A stretch of DNA of 64,000 nt from Botrimarina mediterranea (GTDB taxonomy: Bacteria > Planctomycetota > Planctomycetia > Pirellulales > Lacipirellulaceae), in assembly GCF_007753265.1 (NCBI RefSeq), contig NZ_CP036349.1:5055363-5119362 (forward strand), read 5' to 3'. The first letter of the stretch is position 1; every line of letters begins with the position of its first letter. A model generated the notes under the pieces. It was not told where the DNA came from. It was given only the letters and a program-made list of their open reading frames with translations, and ran no database searches. A program made the position numbers and the translations under genes. Shown here piece by piece: positions 32,230 to 42,195 of this stretch.

Positions 32230-32700
32230 TTAGTCCTCTTGCTCTTCGTCGGCGGGGGCTGGTTGGCAGCCGCCGAGTTGGGCTAGCGCCTGGATGACGC
32301 CGTTGAGGTGGGCCAACCGCGGGCCGTAGCGATCGACGAACTCCGTCAGCAGGAAGTCGCCGTAGGCCATTTCCGAGCCGTTGTCTTTGACGTCTTCGGT
32401 AAGGCGGTCGAGGTAATCGACCTGCACCTCGCTAAGGACCTCGGCCGCTTCGCGGCAGTTCTCGGCGAGTTGCGGGTTGGCGTCGCGCCAGCGCTGCATC
32501 TCTTCCTGGCGGCGGCGCTGCTGAGAGGTGAGCGCGCCCACCAGCTCTTCTAGCAACTCGTTGGTGCGGTCCTGGGCGGCGAGAACGTCCCGCAGCAACT
32601 CCGTTTGCTCGTCTTGGGCGGTCACGTGGGTCGGGCGTTGGGCGCCGGTCGTCACGTCGAGCTGCGAAAAGAGGTGCGGCAACAGGCTTTTTTCGCTCAT
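32230..32700 (-). CDS. Predicted coiled-coil protein of unknown function
   Basis: A 156-residue soluble protein. The segment QTELLRDVLAAQDRTNELLEELVGALTSQQRRRQEEMQRW has heptad spacing of Leu and is a likely coiled coil; the remainder (YLDRLTEDVKDNGSEMAYGDFLLTEFVDRYGPRLAHLNGV) is helical and acidic, ending in a DEEQED tail. MSEKSLLPHLFSQLDV at 32700 is taken as the start because the open frame before it is Ser/Arg/Pro low-complexity. I do not recognise the family. The role may be structural or regulatory; nothing in the context decides. Confidence 0.7.
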   Translation of the reverse strand: MSEKSLLPHLFSQLDVTTGAQRPTHVTAQDEQTELLRDVLAAQDRTNELLEELVGALTSQQRRRQEEMQRWRDANPQLAENCREAAEVLSEVQVDYLDRLTEDVKDNGSEMAYGDFLLTEFVDRYGPRLAHLNGVIQALAQLGGCQPAPADEEQED

Positions 32701-33097
32701 CAAACGGCGACGGCTACTAGAGGAAAGCGCGGCCGGCAGTGCGGCGGGGCTTGATTGGCTGGCTAGCGAGGCTGGCGACCCCCTGCGATGGGGGCCGGGC
32801 GCCGCCGTCGGCGCCTCGGGAGGCAGCGACAGCGATCCAGCCAGTCTACCGAGGCCCGTCGGGCCGATCCAGCATCCGGCGCGACGACTTGAGGTCATTC
32901 AAGAGCTTTTCTTGCCGCCAAACCAGCGGCGGCGCCGCTGGCGCCGATAGAACGGGTCGCAACGAAAACGCGGACGCCTAAAGCGGGTCGGTCCCGCGTC
33001 CCGATCTCTTTATCGGAGGGACGACGCCGCCACCGTGCTAGCGGGGCGTCCCTGCTGTGCCTGCTCCCGTGCCTGCCACCTCCGACGAGACTCCCGA
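32701..33097. other. Divergent intergenic region, 397 bp
   Basis: This lies between two outward-facing genes and should hold their promoters. I see only short self-complementary patches (for example GCGGGTCGGTCCCGC near 32979-32993). No repeat family member, RNA gene or convincing -35/-10 pair is visible. Confidence 0.35.
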
Positions 33098-33568
33098 GTG
33101 ACGGCCCCTCGTGATCCGCGACCCGCTGCGTTTGGCTACCTCTTGGTGGTGGAGGACGACCTCCACGGCTACACCGGCGGCCTGCTGGTCGTCTGCGACC
33201 GTGGCCGGCCGCTCGAGTTCCATTGCACCGAGCCGGTCCAGCCGAGCCGAGCGCAGCAGATCCTGTTCGGGCCGACGCTACGCGACTTCGTCTGCGGCGA
33301 GCAGATCGGCGGCGCCCTGATTGGCAAGTGCAAACTGCCGCTCTCGGTGCTGCTGGTGCTCGACGAGCCGACCGCCGGCGCCGGGCGCGCTGCGGGGGTT
33401 GAGACAATCATCCTTAACGATGAAACGCCGATCAACGCGTCGCTCCCCGAATCGCTAGCGGCGCTCGCGGACGCCATCGACCCGGCCGAGCCCTTTGATC
33501 GTGTCCGCGAAGCGATCCGCGAGGCGCAACGCCTGGTGACCGGAGGCGACGAACGTGCCGCCGCATGA
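33098..33568 (+). CDS. Conserved small protein coupled to SNF2 helicase
   Basis: A 156-residue protein beginning (GTG) TAPRDPRPAAFGYLLVVEDDLHGYTGGLLV. The pattern of strands LEFHCTEPVQPSRAQQILFGPTLRDFVCGEQIGGAL, followed by SVLLVLDE, suggests a compact alpha/beta fold; I do not know a named domain for it. Its stop codon is 14 bp inside the SNF2 helicase gene, so the two are translationally coupled and probably act together. A GTG at 33035 would add 21 residues with no clear value. Function inferred only from coupling. Confidence 0.75.
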   Translation: MTAPRDPRPAAFGYLLVVEDDLHGYTGGLLVVCDRGRPLEFHCTEPVQPSRAQQILFGPTLRDFVCGEQIGGALIGKCKLPLSVLLVLDEPTAGAGRAAGVETIILNDETPINASLPESLAALADAIDPAEPFDRVREAIREAQRLVTGGDERAAA

Positions 33569-35339
33569 CGCCGACACGCCGGCGGCGAGCGTGCAGGTCA
33601 CGAGCTGGTCGTGCGATGAGCTTTCGCACTGCGTTTCTAGAGACCTAAGCGATGGCTGCGTGCGGCCGCTCGCGCCAACGCGTTCGTACAACGCCGCGTC
33701 GCTGCGTGGTCGCGTGCTCGACGTGCTGTCGATGCCGCGGCCGTCGCTCGCCATCAAGACGCACGGCGCGGTGCTGCCGGAGGGTCAGGCGTGGCTCGCC
33801 GGCAAGATGTCGCCAAGCCTGCCGCGCAAGCCCCGCACCGACGCCGCGGAAGCGACCGAACGCCCAGCGCGGCGCACCCCTGTGCGACCGCCGGCGGATA
33901 TGGTGAAGCTTGAGGACCGCTTGATGTGCGTCTTGCAGCCGCCGATCGAAGCGTTGTTGCGGGCCGAATCGTTACCGCTGCCGTTCGATGCGTTCCCGTA
34001 CCAGATGGAGGGGGTCGCCTTCCTGTGCCCGCGGACCCACGCCGTCGTGGCGGACGAGATGGGCCTCGGCAAGACGATGCAGTCGATCACCGCCATGCGG
34101 GTGCTCGCGCATCGTGGCGAAGCGCGGCGGGTGCTGCTGGTGTGCCCCAAGCCGTTGGTGACCAACTGGCGCCGCGAGCTGCGGCTGTGGGCGCCGGAGT
34201 TGTCGGTCACGATCGTCGAAGGCTCGCCGGCGCGGCGGGAGTTCGCCTGGCGAAACGATACCTCCGTGGTCACCCTTGTCGGCTACGAAACGCTGGTGCG
34301 CGACGCGGCGATCGCGGCCGAGCGGCCGTACGACCTCGTGCTGCTCGACGAGTCGCAACGCATCAAGAACCCTGGCAGCGCAACCAGCTCCGCCGTCCGC
34401 GCTTTGGTGCGGAGCCGCAGTTGGGCGCTGACGGGGACGCCGATCGAAAACTCGCTCGATGACCTCGTGGGCATCTTCGAGTTCGTCTCGCCGGGCCTGT
34501 TACGTCCGGGCATGACGCCGCGCGCTGTCGGCGACGCGGTGCGCGACAGCGTGATCCGACGCACGAAGGACCTCGTGCTCGACGACATGCCGCCGAAGAT
34601 GATCCACGACGCGTCGATCGACCTCTCGCCCGAACAGTGGGAGACCTATCAACGCGCCGAAGACGAAGGGGTCATCCGCCTCCGTGAGCTGGACGGCGCC
34701 GAGGGACGCGAGCTTACCATCCACCATGTCTTCGAGCTCGTGCTGCGACTCAAGCAGGTCTGCAACTTCGACCCCGTGACCGGCGCGAGCGCGAAGCTCG
34801 ACCGACTCGAAGCCGACCTCGAAGAGTGCGTCGCCTCGGGCCGCAAGGCGATCGTCTTCAGCCAGTGGGTCGATACGGTCGAGCGGATCGCCGAGCGACT
34901 CGGCAAGTCGGGCCTGCGTTACGAGACCGAGCAGTACCACGGCCGCGTGCCGCACAAGCGCCGCGACGCGGTGCTGGATCGTTTCAAGAACGATCCCAAC
35001 TGCCCCGTGCTGTTGATGAGTTACGGCGCGGGGAGCGTGGGGCTCAACTTGCAGTTCGCCAGCTATGTGTTCCTCTTCGACCGCTGGTGGAATCCGGCCG
35101 TCGAGGACCAGGCGATCAACCGCGCGCACCGCATCGGCGCCGCGGGGCCGGTGACGGTGACGCGGATGCTCGCCACCGGGACGATCGAAGACCGGATCGA
35201 TCAGGTGCTGCAACAGAAGCGAGAGCTGTTCGACGAGGTCTTCCGCGACGGCGTCGGCGCCGGCTCGGCGGGGCTATCGCGCGACGAGTTGTTTGCGTTG
35301 TTTCCGCTACGCGGGCCTTCGGCGCGCGGGGCGGCGTAA
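33555..35339 (+). CDS. SNF2-family DNA-dependent ATPase
   Basis: A 594-residue superfamily 2 ATPase. Residues 1-130 are a unique N-terminal region. Motif Q/I: YQMEGVAFLCPR followed by VADEMGLGKTMQSITAMRVL; Ia: LLVCPKPLVTNWRREL; II: LVLLDESQRIKN (DESQ instead of DEAH); III: SWALTGTPIENSLDDL; V: LLMSYGAGSVGLNLQFA; VI: DQAINRAHRIGAAGPV. The two RecA-like lobes are complete. SNF2 proteins move along double-stranded DNA to displace or remodel bound proteins, for example RapA in transcription recycling. GTG start at 33555 overlaps the small upstream gene. The partner protein and DNA target are unknown. Confidence 0.93.
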   Translation: MPPHDADTPAASVQVTSWSCDELSHCVSRDLSDGCVRPLAPTRSYNAASLRGRVLDVLSMPRPSLAIKTHGAVLPEGQAWLAGKMSPSLPRKPRTDAAEATERPARRTPVRPPADMVKLEDRLMCVLQPPIEALLRAESLPLPFDAFPYQMEGVAFLCPRTHAVVADEMGLGKTMQSITAMRVLAHRGEARRVLLVCPKPLVTNWRRELRLWAPELSVTIVEGSPARREFAWRNDTSVVTLVGYETLVRDAAIAAERPYDLVLLDESQRIKNPGSATSSAVRALVRSRSWALTGTPIENSLDDLVGIFEFVSPGLLRPGMTPRAVGDAVRDSVIRRTKDLVLDDMPPKMIHDASIDLSPEQWETYQRAEDEGVIRLRELDGAEGRELTIHHVFELVLRLKQVCNFDPVTGASAKLDRLEADLEECVASGRKAIVFSQWVDTVERIAERLGKSGLRYETEQYHGRVPHKRRDAVLDRFKNDPNCPVLLMSYGAGSVGLNLQFASYVFLFDRWWNPAVEDQAINRAHRIGAAGPVTVTRMLATGTIEDRIDQVLQQKRELFDEVFRDGVGAGSAGLSRDELFALFPLRGPSARGAA

Positions 35340-35377
35340 GGGTTTACGGTTTCGGGTTTTGAGTCGCTGGTGATTCA

Positions 35378-35444
35378 CTCCGGCCGCTGACGCTCACGGC
35401 TCGCCTATCGCTCACCGGCGAGCCGTGAGCGTCAGCAACCAGAG
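35378..35444. repeat. REPIN-like inverted pair, GGCGAGCCGGGAGCGTCAGC family, copy 2
   Basis: The left arm 35378-35405 (CTCCGGCCGCTGACGCTCAC start) and right arm 35417-35444 (GGCGAGCCGTGAGCGTCAGC start) are inverted around an 11-base spacer. It lies 39 bp after the SNF2 helicase stop, and the rest of 35340-35660 shows no gene or other repeat. Confidence 0.82.
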
Positions 35445-35660
35445 GGCGCCACGAGCGAATATTTCCTCTGCGTAACCTTTTACTCAAGCGCAAACTCTTC
35501 CATCAGATCCGTTTAGCGAAGCTCGCGACGCACAGCCGGTCGCTATTCGCTCCCCGCCCATCGCGCTTGCCATTGACAGCGCGGTAATGCTTGAGGGCCC
35601 TCCCCCCGCATGCCGCCGCCGACCGCTCGGCGCGGCCCCGCCTCCTGCGGAACCAATGGT

Positions 35661-36143
35661 ATGAACGCCACTACGTTTCTCGTGCTGCGCACCGCGCTGA
35701 CGGTCGCTGCGTTTCCTGGCATGAGCATGGCGGGGAACTGCCTGTTGAATCCGGTGACGACCTACACCAACGGCATGCCGCTGGCGTCTTCGACCTCGAT
35801 GCGGAGCCACAACGTCTACTGGCAGGGGGACCCCGAGCGCATCGGTGAGTGTGACGGGCGTTACAACTGCCCCTGCCTCAACGACCTGCATTGCCGCCGG
35901 ACGCCGTACATCGGCGGCACGGAGCCTCGGCTGGGCCAAGTCGAGCGGTTGCCGGACGGGATGGAGGAAGAGACCGCCGTCGTGCTAGGCGTCGTGTCAA
36001 TCGACCCCACGGCGCCGCCACGTCGAGAGCTGGCGCCCTTGCCTGCCGCGCCGGCGGCGCCTGCTGCGGAGGGCGGGGTGTGGATCGACGCCCTGCAATC
36101 TTTGCAGCGGAAGATCATGATCGACCCCGAGAGAGGCTACTAG
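35661..36143 (+). CDS. Secreted Cys-containing protein of unknown function
   Basis: A 160-residue protein with a signal peptide (TTFLVLRTALTVAAFPGMSMA) and a mature part with five Cys in the pattern GNCLLNP...GECDGRYNCPCLNDLHC, which could form disulfides or bind metal. The middle holds RTPYIGGTEPRLGQVERLPDG; the C-terminal half is Pro/Ala-rich and ends DALQSLQRKIMIDPERGY. I do not recognise a family. A good intrinsic terminator follows at 36303. ATG at 35661 is preferred over 35610 because it places the positive charge and hydrophobic stretch correctly. Confidence 0.68.
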   Translation: MNATTFLVLRTALTVAAFPGMSMAGNCLLNPVTTYTNGMPLASSTSMRSHNVYWQGDPERIGECDGRYNCPCLNDLHCRRTPYIGGTEPRLGQVERLPDGMEEETAVVLGVVSIDPTAPPRRELAPLPAAPAAPAAEGGVWIDALQSLQRKIMIDPERGY

Positions 36144-36302
36144 TCACCCTCCGCAGGCGGCGAAGTTTCTCTAAATTCGCCAGTCGTCACCGCCAGACCA
36201 GCCTCCTGACCGGGCGCGTCACTTTCGCTTTACCCGCGCCGATCGTCATGCCGATGACGGAGACGGGAGGGCGAAACACGGGCTCGTGTTTTGCTTCAGG
36301 AC

Positions 36303-36347
36303 AAAGGTCGTGGCAGGTCGACGGATCGGCCTGTCACGACCTTTTTT
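36303..36347 (+). terminator. Rho-independent terminator
   Basis: AAAGGTCGTGGCAGG pairs with CCTGTCACGACCTTT, leaving a 12-base loop, and is followed by a run of six T. It lies about 160 bp after the secreted Cys-protein gene. Confidence 0.85.
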
Positions 36348-36367
36348 GCTGCGCGGGCCGAAACGAA

Positions 36368-36525
36368 TCGCGCAGAGACGCGGAGTCGCAGAGGGACCAA
36401 GTCGAGCCGGCCACGTAAGTGGTCGGAGGACTCACGCAAAGGCGCGAAGTTTGAGTTTTCACGTTGTTGGCGGCTTTGCGCCTTGGCGTGAGACTTATTG
36501 TTCAAATTCCCGCGTCTCTGCGCGA
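36368..36525. repeat. Nested inverted repeat, CGCAGAGACGCGGAG family, no cargo
   Basis: The outer arms TCGCGCAGAGACGCGGAG (36368) and CGCGTCTCTGCGCGA (36511-36525) enclose a CCACGTAAGTGG mini-palindrome, a CTCACGCAAAGGCGCGAAG arm and its inverted partner CTTTGCGCCTTGGCGTGAG. Order and units match the composite at 6276-6685 in shorter form. Together with the terminator it fills the gap before the TPR gene. Confidence 0.75.
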
Positions 36526-36549
36526 GAACTACGGTCCGCACAGCGGACC

Positions 36550-37953
36550 CTACAAAGTGCCGAGGATCTGCTCGGCTTCTTTGCGTTCGACGAAGATGCC
36601 CTGGTCGCTCTTGAGGGCCGACTCGAGCAGACGCTTGGCGTTGGTTTTGTCGTCGCGCACGAGGAGGATCTTGGCGAGCAGGAAGCTGCCGTCGGGGCTC
36701 AGCGCGCCGCCTTGCAGGCCTTGGCGGAGTGCGGCGGTGGCGTTGCGGGCGTCGCCGTTCTGGAACAGGACCCAGGCGAGCGTGACGTTGATGTCCGGGT
36801 TGTTCTGGTTCAGTTGTTGGTTGAGCTGAGCGAACTGCAAGGCGCGGGCCTTGGCGCCTTCGGCCTCGGACTCCAAGAGCACCAGCGAGAGCTGGTTGAG
36901 CACGTCACGGTTCATCGGCGACAGAGACAGGGCGCGCATCAGGTACTGCTCGGCCGCCTTGTTGTCGCCAGCCATCCGGGCGGTGACGCCCGACAGCAGC
37001 CAGACGCTGTCAACGTTGGTGGCGACTTCGCGAGCCTTCTTGAGCACCGTCTCGGCCTTCTGCAACTGGTTGGCCTTCACGAGGGCCTGCGCGTAGGCGA
37101 TCAGCGTCGTCTGGTCTGTGCCGCTCTCGCTGAACGCCTTCTCGAACGACTGCATGGCGCGGTCCGTCTTGCCGTTGCGGCTGTACATCAGCGCCGCTGA
37201 GACGTACGGGCTAGGCAACTCCTTGTTCAGCTCCTTGGCCTTCTTGAAAGCCGCGAAGCCCTCGGCGTCTTTGGCGTCGGTCTGGAACTGGAACAGCACC
37301 TGGCCGAGCCGCTGGTAGGCGCTGGGCTCTTCGGGGTCTTGCTCGATCCACTTGCGGAGGTCGCTCTCGGCCTGCTCCCAGTCTTGGCGACGCTCGCCGA
37401 TGATGGCCCGGCCGCGGTAGGCGCGGATCTCGAACTGCCGCTTGCGCTTAGCGTTGGCGTCGTAGGACTGGATCATCGAGACGGCCTTGTCGAATAGGGC
37501 GTCGGCCTCGATGGTCCGCCCGCCGGCGAGGGCCTCTTCGGCGAGCAGCAGGTAGGGCTCCGGATCACCTGCCGAGTCCTCTTGGACGGCTTGCTCAAGA
37601 GCCGGCCGCACGCCAGCGGCGTTGCCCGACAGCAATTGCAGTTTGGCCATCAGCACGCCGACGGGCGGCAGCTTCGGGTCCTTCTGCACCGCTCGCTCGA
37701 GGAACGTGCGGGCCGAGAGCTGGTCGCGGTTGCGGAACCGTTGGATCGCCTCGGCGACGTCGCTGTAGCGGGCGTCGCTGGGGTTGCTGACGCTATCACC
37801 GATGAGGGCGGCGATGTCGATCGCCCCCATCGCGCCTTCGGCGGCTTCGGGCTGGGCCTGCTGAGCGACGGCTGCCCCTGACAGGACGAGGGCGGCGAAG
37901 CCCGCCGCAGCAGCGACGCGGAGCGGGAAGAAAACTCGGCTGACAGCGGACAT
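36550..37953 (-). CDS. Secreted TPR-repeat protein
   Basis: A 467-residue protein: signal peptide (FFPLRVAAAAGFAALVLSGAAVAQ), short linker, then about ten tetratricopeptide repeats, for example ARTFLERAVQKDPKLPP, PYLLLAEEALAGGRTIEADALF, SAYQRLGQVLFQFQTDAKDA, PSPYVSAALMYSRNGKTDRAMQSFEKAFSE and AEQYLMRALSLSPMNRD. TPR arrays bind peptide ligands and build complexes, here presumably in the periplasm. ATG at 37953 (MSAVSRVFFPLRV) gives the cleanest signal; 37971 adds six residues. It diverges from secA. No catalytic motif is seen. Confidence 0.86.
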   Translation of the reverse strand: MSAVSRVFFPLRVAAAAGFAALVLSGAAVAQQAQPEAAEGAMGAIDIAALIGDSVSNPSDARYSDVAEAIQRFRNRDQLSARTFLERAVQKDPKLPPVGVLMAKLQLLSGNAAGVRPALEQAVQEDSAGDPEPYLLLAEEALAGGRTIEADALFDKAVSMIQSYDANAKRKRQFEIRAYRGRAIIGERRQDWEQAESDLRKWIEQDPEEPSAYQRLGQVLFQFQTDAKDAEGFAAFKKAKELNKELPSPYVSAALMYSRNGKTDRAMQSFEKAFSESGTDQTTLIAYAQALVKANQLQKAETVLKKAREVATNVDSVWLLSGVTARMAGDNKAAEQYLMRALSLSPMNRDVLNQLSLVLLESEAEGAKARALQFAQLNQQLNQNNPDINVTLAWVLFQNGDARNATAALRQGLQGGALSPDGSFLLAKILLVRDDKTNAKRLLESALKSDQGIFVERKEAEQILGTL

Positions 37954-38019
37954 GGGGTCCTCTTGAGGCAAGCCCTGGAAGGGTCGGGTGCTATCGCATG
38001 AAAAGTGATGGGATGCCGA

Positions 38020-38048
38020 GACTTAGGGCGGCTTCCGCCACCTAAGTC
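38020..38048. repeat. Small perfect stem in the region upstream of secA
   Basis: GACTTAGG ... CCTAAGTC encloses GGC-TTCC-GCC, giving an 8-bp outer and 3-bp inner stem. It lies 67 bp upstream of the TPR gene start, on its promoter side. It could be a REP-type unit or operator; nothing distinguishes these. Confidence 0.5.
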
Positions 38049-38229
38049 GCCGGTCGGCAGGACGGAGTTCCCCCCGTCTGGTGGTCACAGCTTACCGCAA
38101 GGTTGGACTTCGGGCACGGTGGTGGAACGGGCATTGCACATGAAAAGCCCGCCGCAGGGCGTATCGGCTGCCGAGTCGAGCGGTTATGCGGAGTTGGCAA
38201 CCTCTCCAGGGGGGTGGCTAAATCCAGCG

Positions 38230-38258
38230 TTGACCCTGCCTTCAAATTGCGATAAACT
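38230..38258 (+). promoter_or_regulatory. Sigma-70-type promoter for secA
   Basis: TTGACC at 38230-38235 and TAAACT at 38253-38258 are separated by exactly 17 bp, in a local AT-rich patch (ttcaaattgcgataaacttttgtt is divided over this span). Transcription would start near 38265, leaving a leader of about 225 bases before secA. No stem typical of a SecM-like arrest leader or riboswitch is evident in that leader. Confidence 0.65.
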
Positions 38259-38490
38259 TTTGTTCCACAAGTAGTTACGACACAAAGCAGGGCCCATCGG
38301 CCCCGCCGACGCTTGCGACGCAGCCGCGAGGCATGCGCTGAACCGTCCCCCCTCCGCCACACCGCCCGCCAGGGTGCGAGAGTGCGGGAGGGTCCGCCAG
38401 TTTGGCAGGTGAGCCTGGAGCTCCCTCCGCTACCGCAATCCCAGCGTCGCCTCCCTCTCCCCGCACACCGCTACTTAGTCCAGGCTCGCC

Positions 38491-41400
38491 ATGGAGCTGC
38501 TCGAACGCATCTGGGAAACCCTCGGCACGATCATCAACGCGGTCCTCGGCCGCTTTGAACGGACCGTGACGGGCATCTTCGGCTCGGCCAACGCCCGCAA
38601 CCTGCGGAAGCTGGACCCGAAAGTCGCGGCGATCAACGCCCTGGCGCCAAAGTACGCGGCGATGAGCGACGAGGAGCTGCGCGAGCAGACAGTGCTCTTC
38701 CGCAAGCGGCTGGAGCAAGGCGAGACGCTCGATGACCTGCTGGTCGAAGCGTTCGCCGTCTGCCGCGAGGCGGGCACGCGGTTCCTCGGCATGAAGCACT
38801 ACGACGTGCAGCTGATCGGCGGCATGATCCTCCACTCGGGCGCCATCGCCGAGATGGTGACCGGTGAGGGCAAGACCCTCACCGCGACGCTGCCGGCGTA
38901 TCTGAACGCGCTCGCCGGGAGCGTTCACGTCGTCACGGTGAACGACTACTTGGCCCGCCGCGACATGGAGTGGATGGGCCCGCTGTTCACGAACCTTGGC
39001 CTCACCGTCGGCGCGATCTACTCGGGGATGGAGCCCGACGAGCGTCAGGACGCCTACGCCTGCGACATCACCTACGGCACGAACAACGAGTTCGGCTTCG
39101 ACTACCTGCGTGACAACATGCGTGTGGCGGCGCTCGGCGACGACCGCTTCCCGAAGCACGCGCAGCAGGCGCAAGGGAGGTTGCATTACGCGATCGTTGA
39201 CGAGGTGGACAACATCCTCATCGACGAGGCGCGGACGCCGCTGATCATCTCGGGCCCGGCCCAAGACGACGTCACGAAGTACCAGAAAGCCGACCGCGTC
39301 GCCCGCGCGCTGAAGCCCGGCCTGCACTTCGAGGTTAAAGAGAAAGAGCACACGGCCAACCTCACCGAGGAAGGCGTCCGCGAGGCGGAGAAGCTCGCCG
39401 GCGTCGAGAGCTTCTACACGGCCGGCAACATGCAATGGCCGCACCTGATCGACAACTCGCTCAAGGCCCACCACCTCTACAAGCGCGACGTGAACTACGT
39501 TGTCGCCGACGGCCGCGTGGTGATCGTCGACGAGCACACGGGCCGCCTGATGGAAGGCCGCCAGTGGTCCGACGGCTTGCACCAGGCGGTCGAGGCCAAA
39601 GAAGGCGTCCAGATCAAGCAGGAGAACCAGACCCTCGCCACGATCACGCTGCAGAACTTCTTCAAGCAGTACAAGAAGCTCAGCGGCATGACGGGCACCG
39701 CCCTCACCGAGGCCGGAGAGTTCTGGCAGATCTACAAGCTCGACGTCATCGGCATCCCCACCAACCGGCCGATGCAACGCATCGAGTTCCCGGACGTGAT
39801 CTACGGGACCGAAAAGGAGAAGTTCGAAGCGCTCGCCGACGAGATCGAGCGCGTCAACAAGCACACGACCGTCGAGCTGAAGAACGGCGAGTGGTTCATC
39901 GGCACGCTGATCAAGGAAACGGATACCGAGGTTGAGCTTCAGCTCGCCGCGAAGAAAGAGACCAAGACTTTTGAGAAGTCGAAGGTCAAGCACGTCCAGC
40001 TCCCCGGTCGGCCGATCCTCGTCGGCACCGTGTCGATCGAGAAGTCGGAACGGCTGTCGCGGCTACTCGAGCAACGCGGCGTCAAGCACGAGCTGCTCAA
40101 CGCCAAGCAGCACAAGCGCGAGGCGGAGATCGTCTCGCAGGCCGGCCGGCTGGGCGTCGTCACGATCGCCACAAACATGGCGGGCCGTGGCACCGACATC
40201 GTCTTGGGAGGCAACCCCGAGACCATGGCGTGGGCCCGCCTGCAAGAGAAGTACGCCTCGCGCCTCGACGTGCCGAACGAAGAGTGGGACGAACTGGTCA
40301 AGTCGATCGACCAAGAGTTCGGCATGAAGACGCAGGGCAAGGAAGTCAAAGAGCTGGGCGGCCTCTACATCATCGGCACCGAACGCCACGAGGCGCGCCG
40401 CATCGACCTCCAGCTCCGCGGCCGTTCGGGCCGGCAGGGCGACCCCGGTTCGAGCCGGTTCTTCCTGTCGCTCGAAGACGACCTGCTGCGAATCTTCTTC
40501 GGCGATTGGGTCCGCAAGATGATGCAGTCGCTCGGCCTCAAGGACGGCGAGCCGATCGAGTCGGGCATGGTCCAACGCCGCATCGAAGGCGCTCAGAAGA
40601 AGCGCGAGGAGATGAACTTCGAGGCGCGGAAGAGCCTGCTCGAGTACGACGAGGTCATGAACTCGCAGCGGCAGCGCGTCTACGGCTACCGCCAGCAGAT
40701 CCTCGACGGCGCCAACACCCGCGGCCTGCTGCTGGACATGATCCACGAGCAGATCGACCAGCGCCTCGACGTGCTGCTCGACGCGAAGTACGGCATCGAG
40801 TCGTTCTCCGCCGGCGCCGGCAAGGCGTTCGGCGTCGAGCTCGACCCGCGTGACTTCCGTAACCTGTCGTTCGAAGAGGCCGACCGCCTCGCCCACGACG
40901 AGGCCGAACGCCAAGCCGAGGCGCAGATCTTCGACGCCATCGAAGAGAACCTGCCGGCCGACGACGAGGCGGAATGGAACTGGGACGCGATCACCAAGTG
41001 GGCCAACGCCCGGTTCGGCCTCAACCTGCGTGACCGCGACCTCAAGAAGGTCGGCCGCGATCACCTCTCGACCGAACTGATCGAACGGGCCAACGAAGCG
41101 CTCGCCAAGGTCGATCTGTCGGGCGGCGAGCCGCTGCTGAAGCCGAGCTTCGGCGTTGATTCGGCGTGCGCCTGGATGCGCGACAAGTTCGGCGTGCTGC
41201 TCGACCCGGCGGAGCTCGCCCCGCTGGAGCCGGACCAGATCAAGCAGGTCGCTCACGAGCGTACCGAGCAGGCCTACGACGCCCGCGAGGCGGAGTACCC
41301 GGTCCTGGCGGCGATGTACCGCTTCGGCGCCAAGCAACAGACGCTCGACCGCGACGGGTTGGTCGATTGGTCGTCGCGCCGCTTCGGCGTCAACGTCTCG

Positions 41401-42189
41401 TTGGACGACCTCAAGAGCAAGCAACGCGAAGAGATCCGCCAGCAGCTCATCGAGTACAGCCGCGAGTCGAACGCCCATGCGGCGAAGGTCGCGGCGGACG
41501 CGCAGAGCCGCGTCGAGATGCTGTTCAAGTCGGCCGACTCGAAGGCGACGCTGGCGTCGATCGGCGGCGCCGAGGAGAAGCTCACCGAGTTCGCCGCTTG
41601 GCTCGAGAACGAGACGGGGGACGCGCTCGACACGGCGGCCTTCGCCAAGCTCACCCGCGCCGAAGCGACGCGCCTCGTGGACCGGATGGTCGAGGACCGC
41701 TACCGCCCCGAGATGCGTCGCATGGAGCGGCAGCTGTTGCTGCAAGTGCTCGATCAGGGTTGGAAGGAACACCTGCTGGCGATGGACCACCTGCGGTCGA
41801 GCGTCGGCCTGCGGGGCTACGCGCAAGTCGACCCGAAGGTCGAGTACAAGCGCGAAGGCATGCGGATGTTCGAGCAGATGTGGGACTCGGTCGGGGCCTA
41901 CGTCACCGACCTGGTGTTCCGCATGGAGCAGCTCAACGAGGACTTCGTGTCGAACACCTGGGCCGAGGCGACCGCCAAGCACGAGTCGGCCAGCACGCTC
42001 AGCGAAGCCGCGAGCCAACAAGAGCAGCAGGCCGACCCGGACGACCCGACGCAGTCGCAGTCCGACGCCAAGCCCGAGCCGATCCGCAACCGCGACCAAA
42101 AAGTCGGCCGCAATGACCCGTGCCCCTGCGGCAGCGGGAAGAAGTACAAGCAGTGCTGCTTGCGGGCGGGGTCGGGTTCTGCTGCCTGA
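38491..42189 (+). CDS. secA: Preprotein translocase ATPase SecA, enlarged planctomycete form with two inserts
   Basis: 1232 residues against about 840-900 for typical SecA. It has the motor motifs [20 protein letters not shown] (Walker A), [20 protein letters not shown] (DEAD-type), [34 protein letters not shown] and [33 protein letters not shown] split over the second ATPase lobe. The scaffold end holds [16 protein letters not shown], and the C-terminus has the zinc site [13 protein letters not shown] that binds SecB or ribosomes. Two additions stand out: about 48 residues (about 455-505) of Sm/SH3-like pattern before [11 protein letters not shown], and a region of about 300 residues (about 770-1075) with five repeats. 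It drives protein export through SecYEG. Confidence 0.97.
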   Translation: MELLERIWETLGTIINAVLGRFERTVTGIFGSANARNLRKLDPKVAAINALAPKYAAMSDEELREQTVLFRKRLEQGETLDDLLVEAFAVCREAGTRFLGMKHYDVQLIGGMILHSGAIAEMVTGEGKTLTATLPAYLNALAGSVHVVTVNDYLARRDMEWMGPLFTNLGLTVGAIYSGMEPDERQDAYACDITYGTNNEFGFDYLRDNMRVAALGDDRFPKHAQQAQGRLHYAIVDEVDNILIDEARTPLIISGPAQDDVTKYQKADRVARALKPGLHFEVKEKEHTANLTEEGVREAEKLAGVESFYTAGNMQWPHLIDNSLKAHHLYKRDVNYVVADGRVVIVDEHTGRLMEGRQWSDGLHQAVEAKEGVQIKQENQTLATITLQNFFKQYKKLSGMTGTALTEAGEFWQIYKLDVIGIPTNRPMQRIEFPDVIYGTEKEKFEALADEIERVNKHTTVELKNGEWFIGTLIKETDTEVELQLAAKKETKTFEKSKVKHVQLPGRPILVGTVSIEKSERLSRLLEQRGVKHELLNAKQHKREAEIVSQAGRLGVVTIATNMAGRGTDIVLGGNPETMAWARLQEKYASRLDVPNEEWDELVKSIDQEFGMKTQGKEVKELGGLYIIGTERHEARRIDLQLRGRSGRQGDPGSSRFFLSLEDDLLRIFFGDWVRKMMQSLGLKDGEPIESGMVQRRIEGAQKKREEMNFEARKSLLEYDEVMNSQRQRVYGYRQQILDGANTRGLLLDMIHEQIDQRLDVLLDAKYGIESFSAGAGKAFGVELDPRDFRNLSFEEADRLAHDEAERQAEAQIFDAIEENLPADDEAEWNWDAITKWANARFGLNLRDRDLKKVGRDHLSTELIERANEALAKVDLSGGEPLLKPSFGVDSACAWMRDKFGVLLDPAELAPLEPDQIKQVAHERTEQAYDAREAEYPVLAAMYRFGAKQQTLDRDGLVDWSSRRFGVNVSLDDLKSKQREEIRQQLIEYSRESNAHAAKVAADAQSRVEMLFKSADSKATLASIGGAEEKLTEFAAWLENETGDALDTAAFAKLTRAEATRLVDRMVEDRYRPEMRRMERQLLLQVLDQGWKEHLLAMDHLRSSVGLRGYAQVDPKVEYKREGMRMFEQMWDSVGAYVTDLVFRMEQLNEDFVSNTWAEATAKHESASTLSEAASQQEQQADPDDPTQSQSDAKPEPIRNRDQKVGRNDPCPCGSGKKYKQCCLRAGSGSAA

Positions 42190-42195
42190 GGAAGG

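Noticed and set aside
36291-36541. Small frames reading through the CGCAGAGACG and CGCAAAGG repeats
   Set aside because: Translations such as Arg/Leu/Ala-rich peptides come from the repeat units and change with each copy; no conserved product is likely.
38259-38490. Riboswitch or arrest leader upstream of secA
   Set aside because: The 225-base leader has no recognisable aptamer core and no short upstream frame with a SecM-like end.
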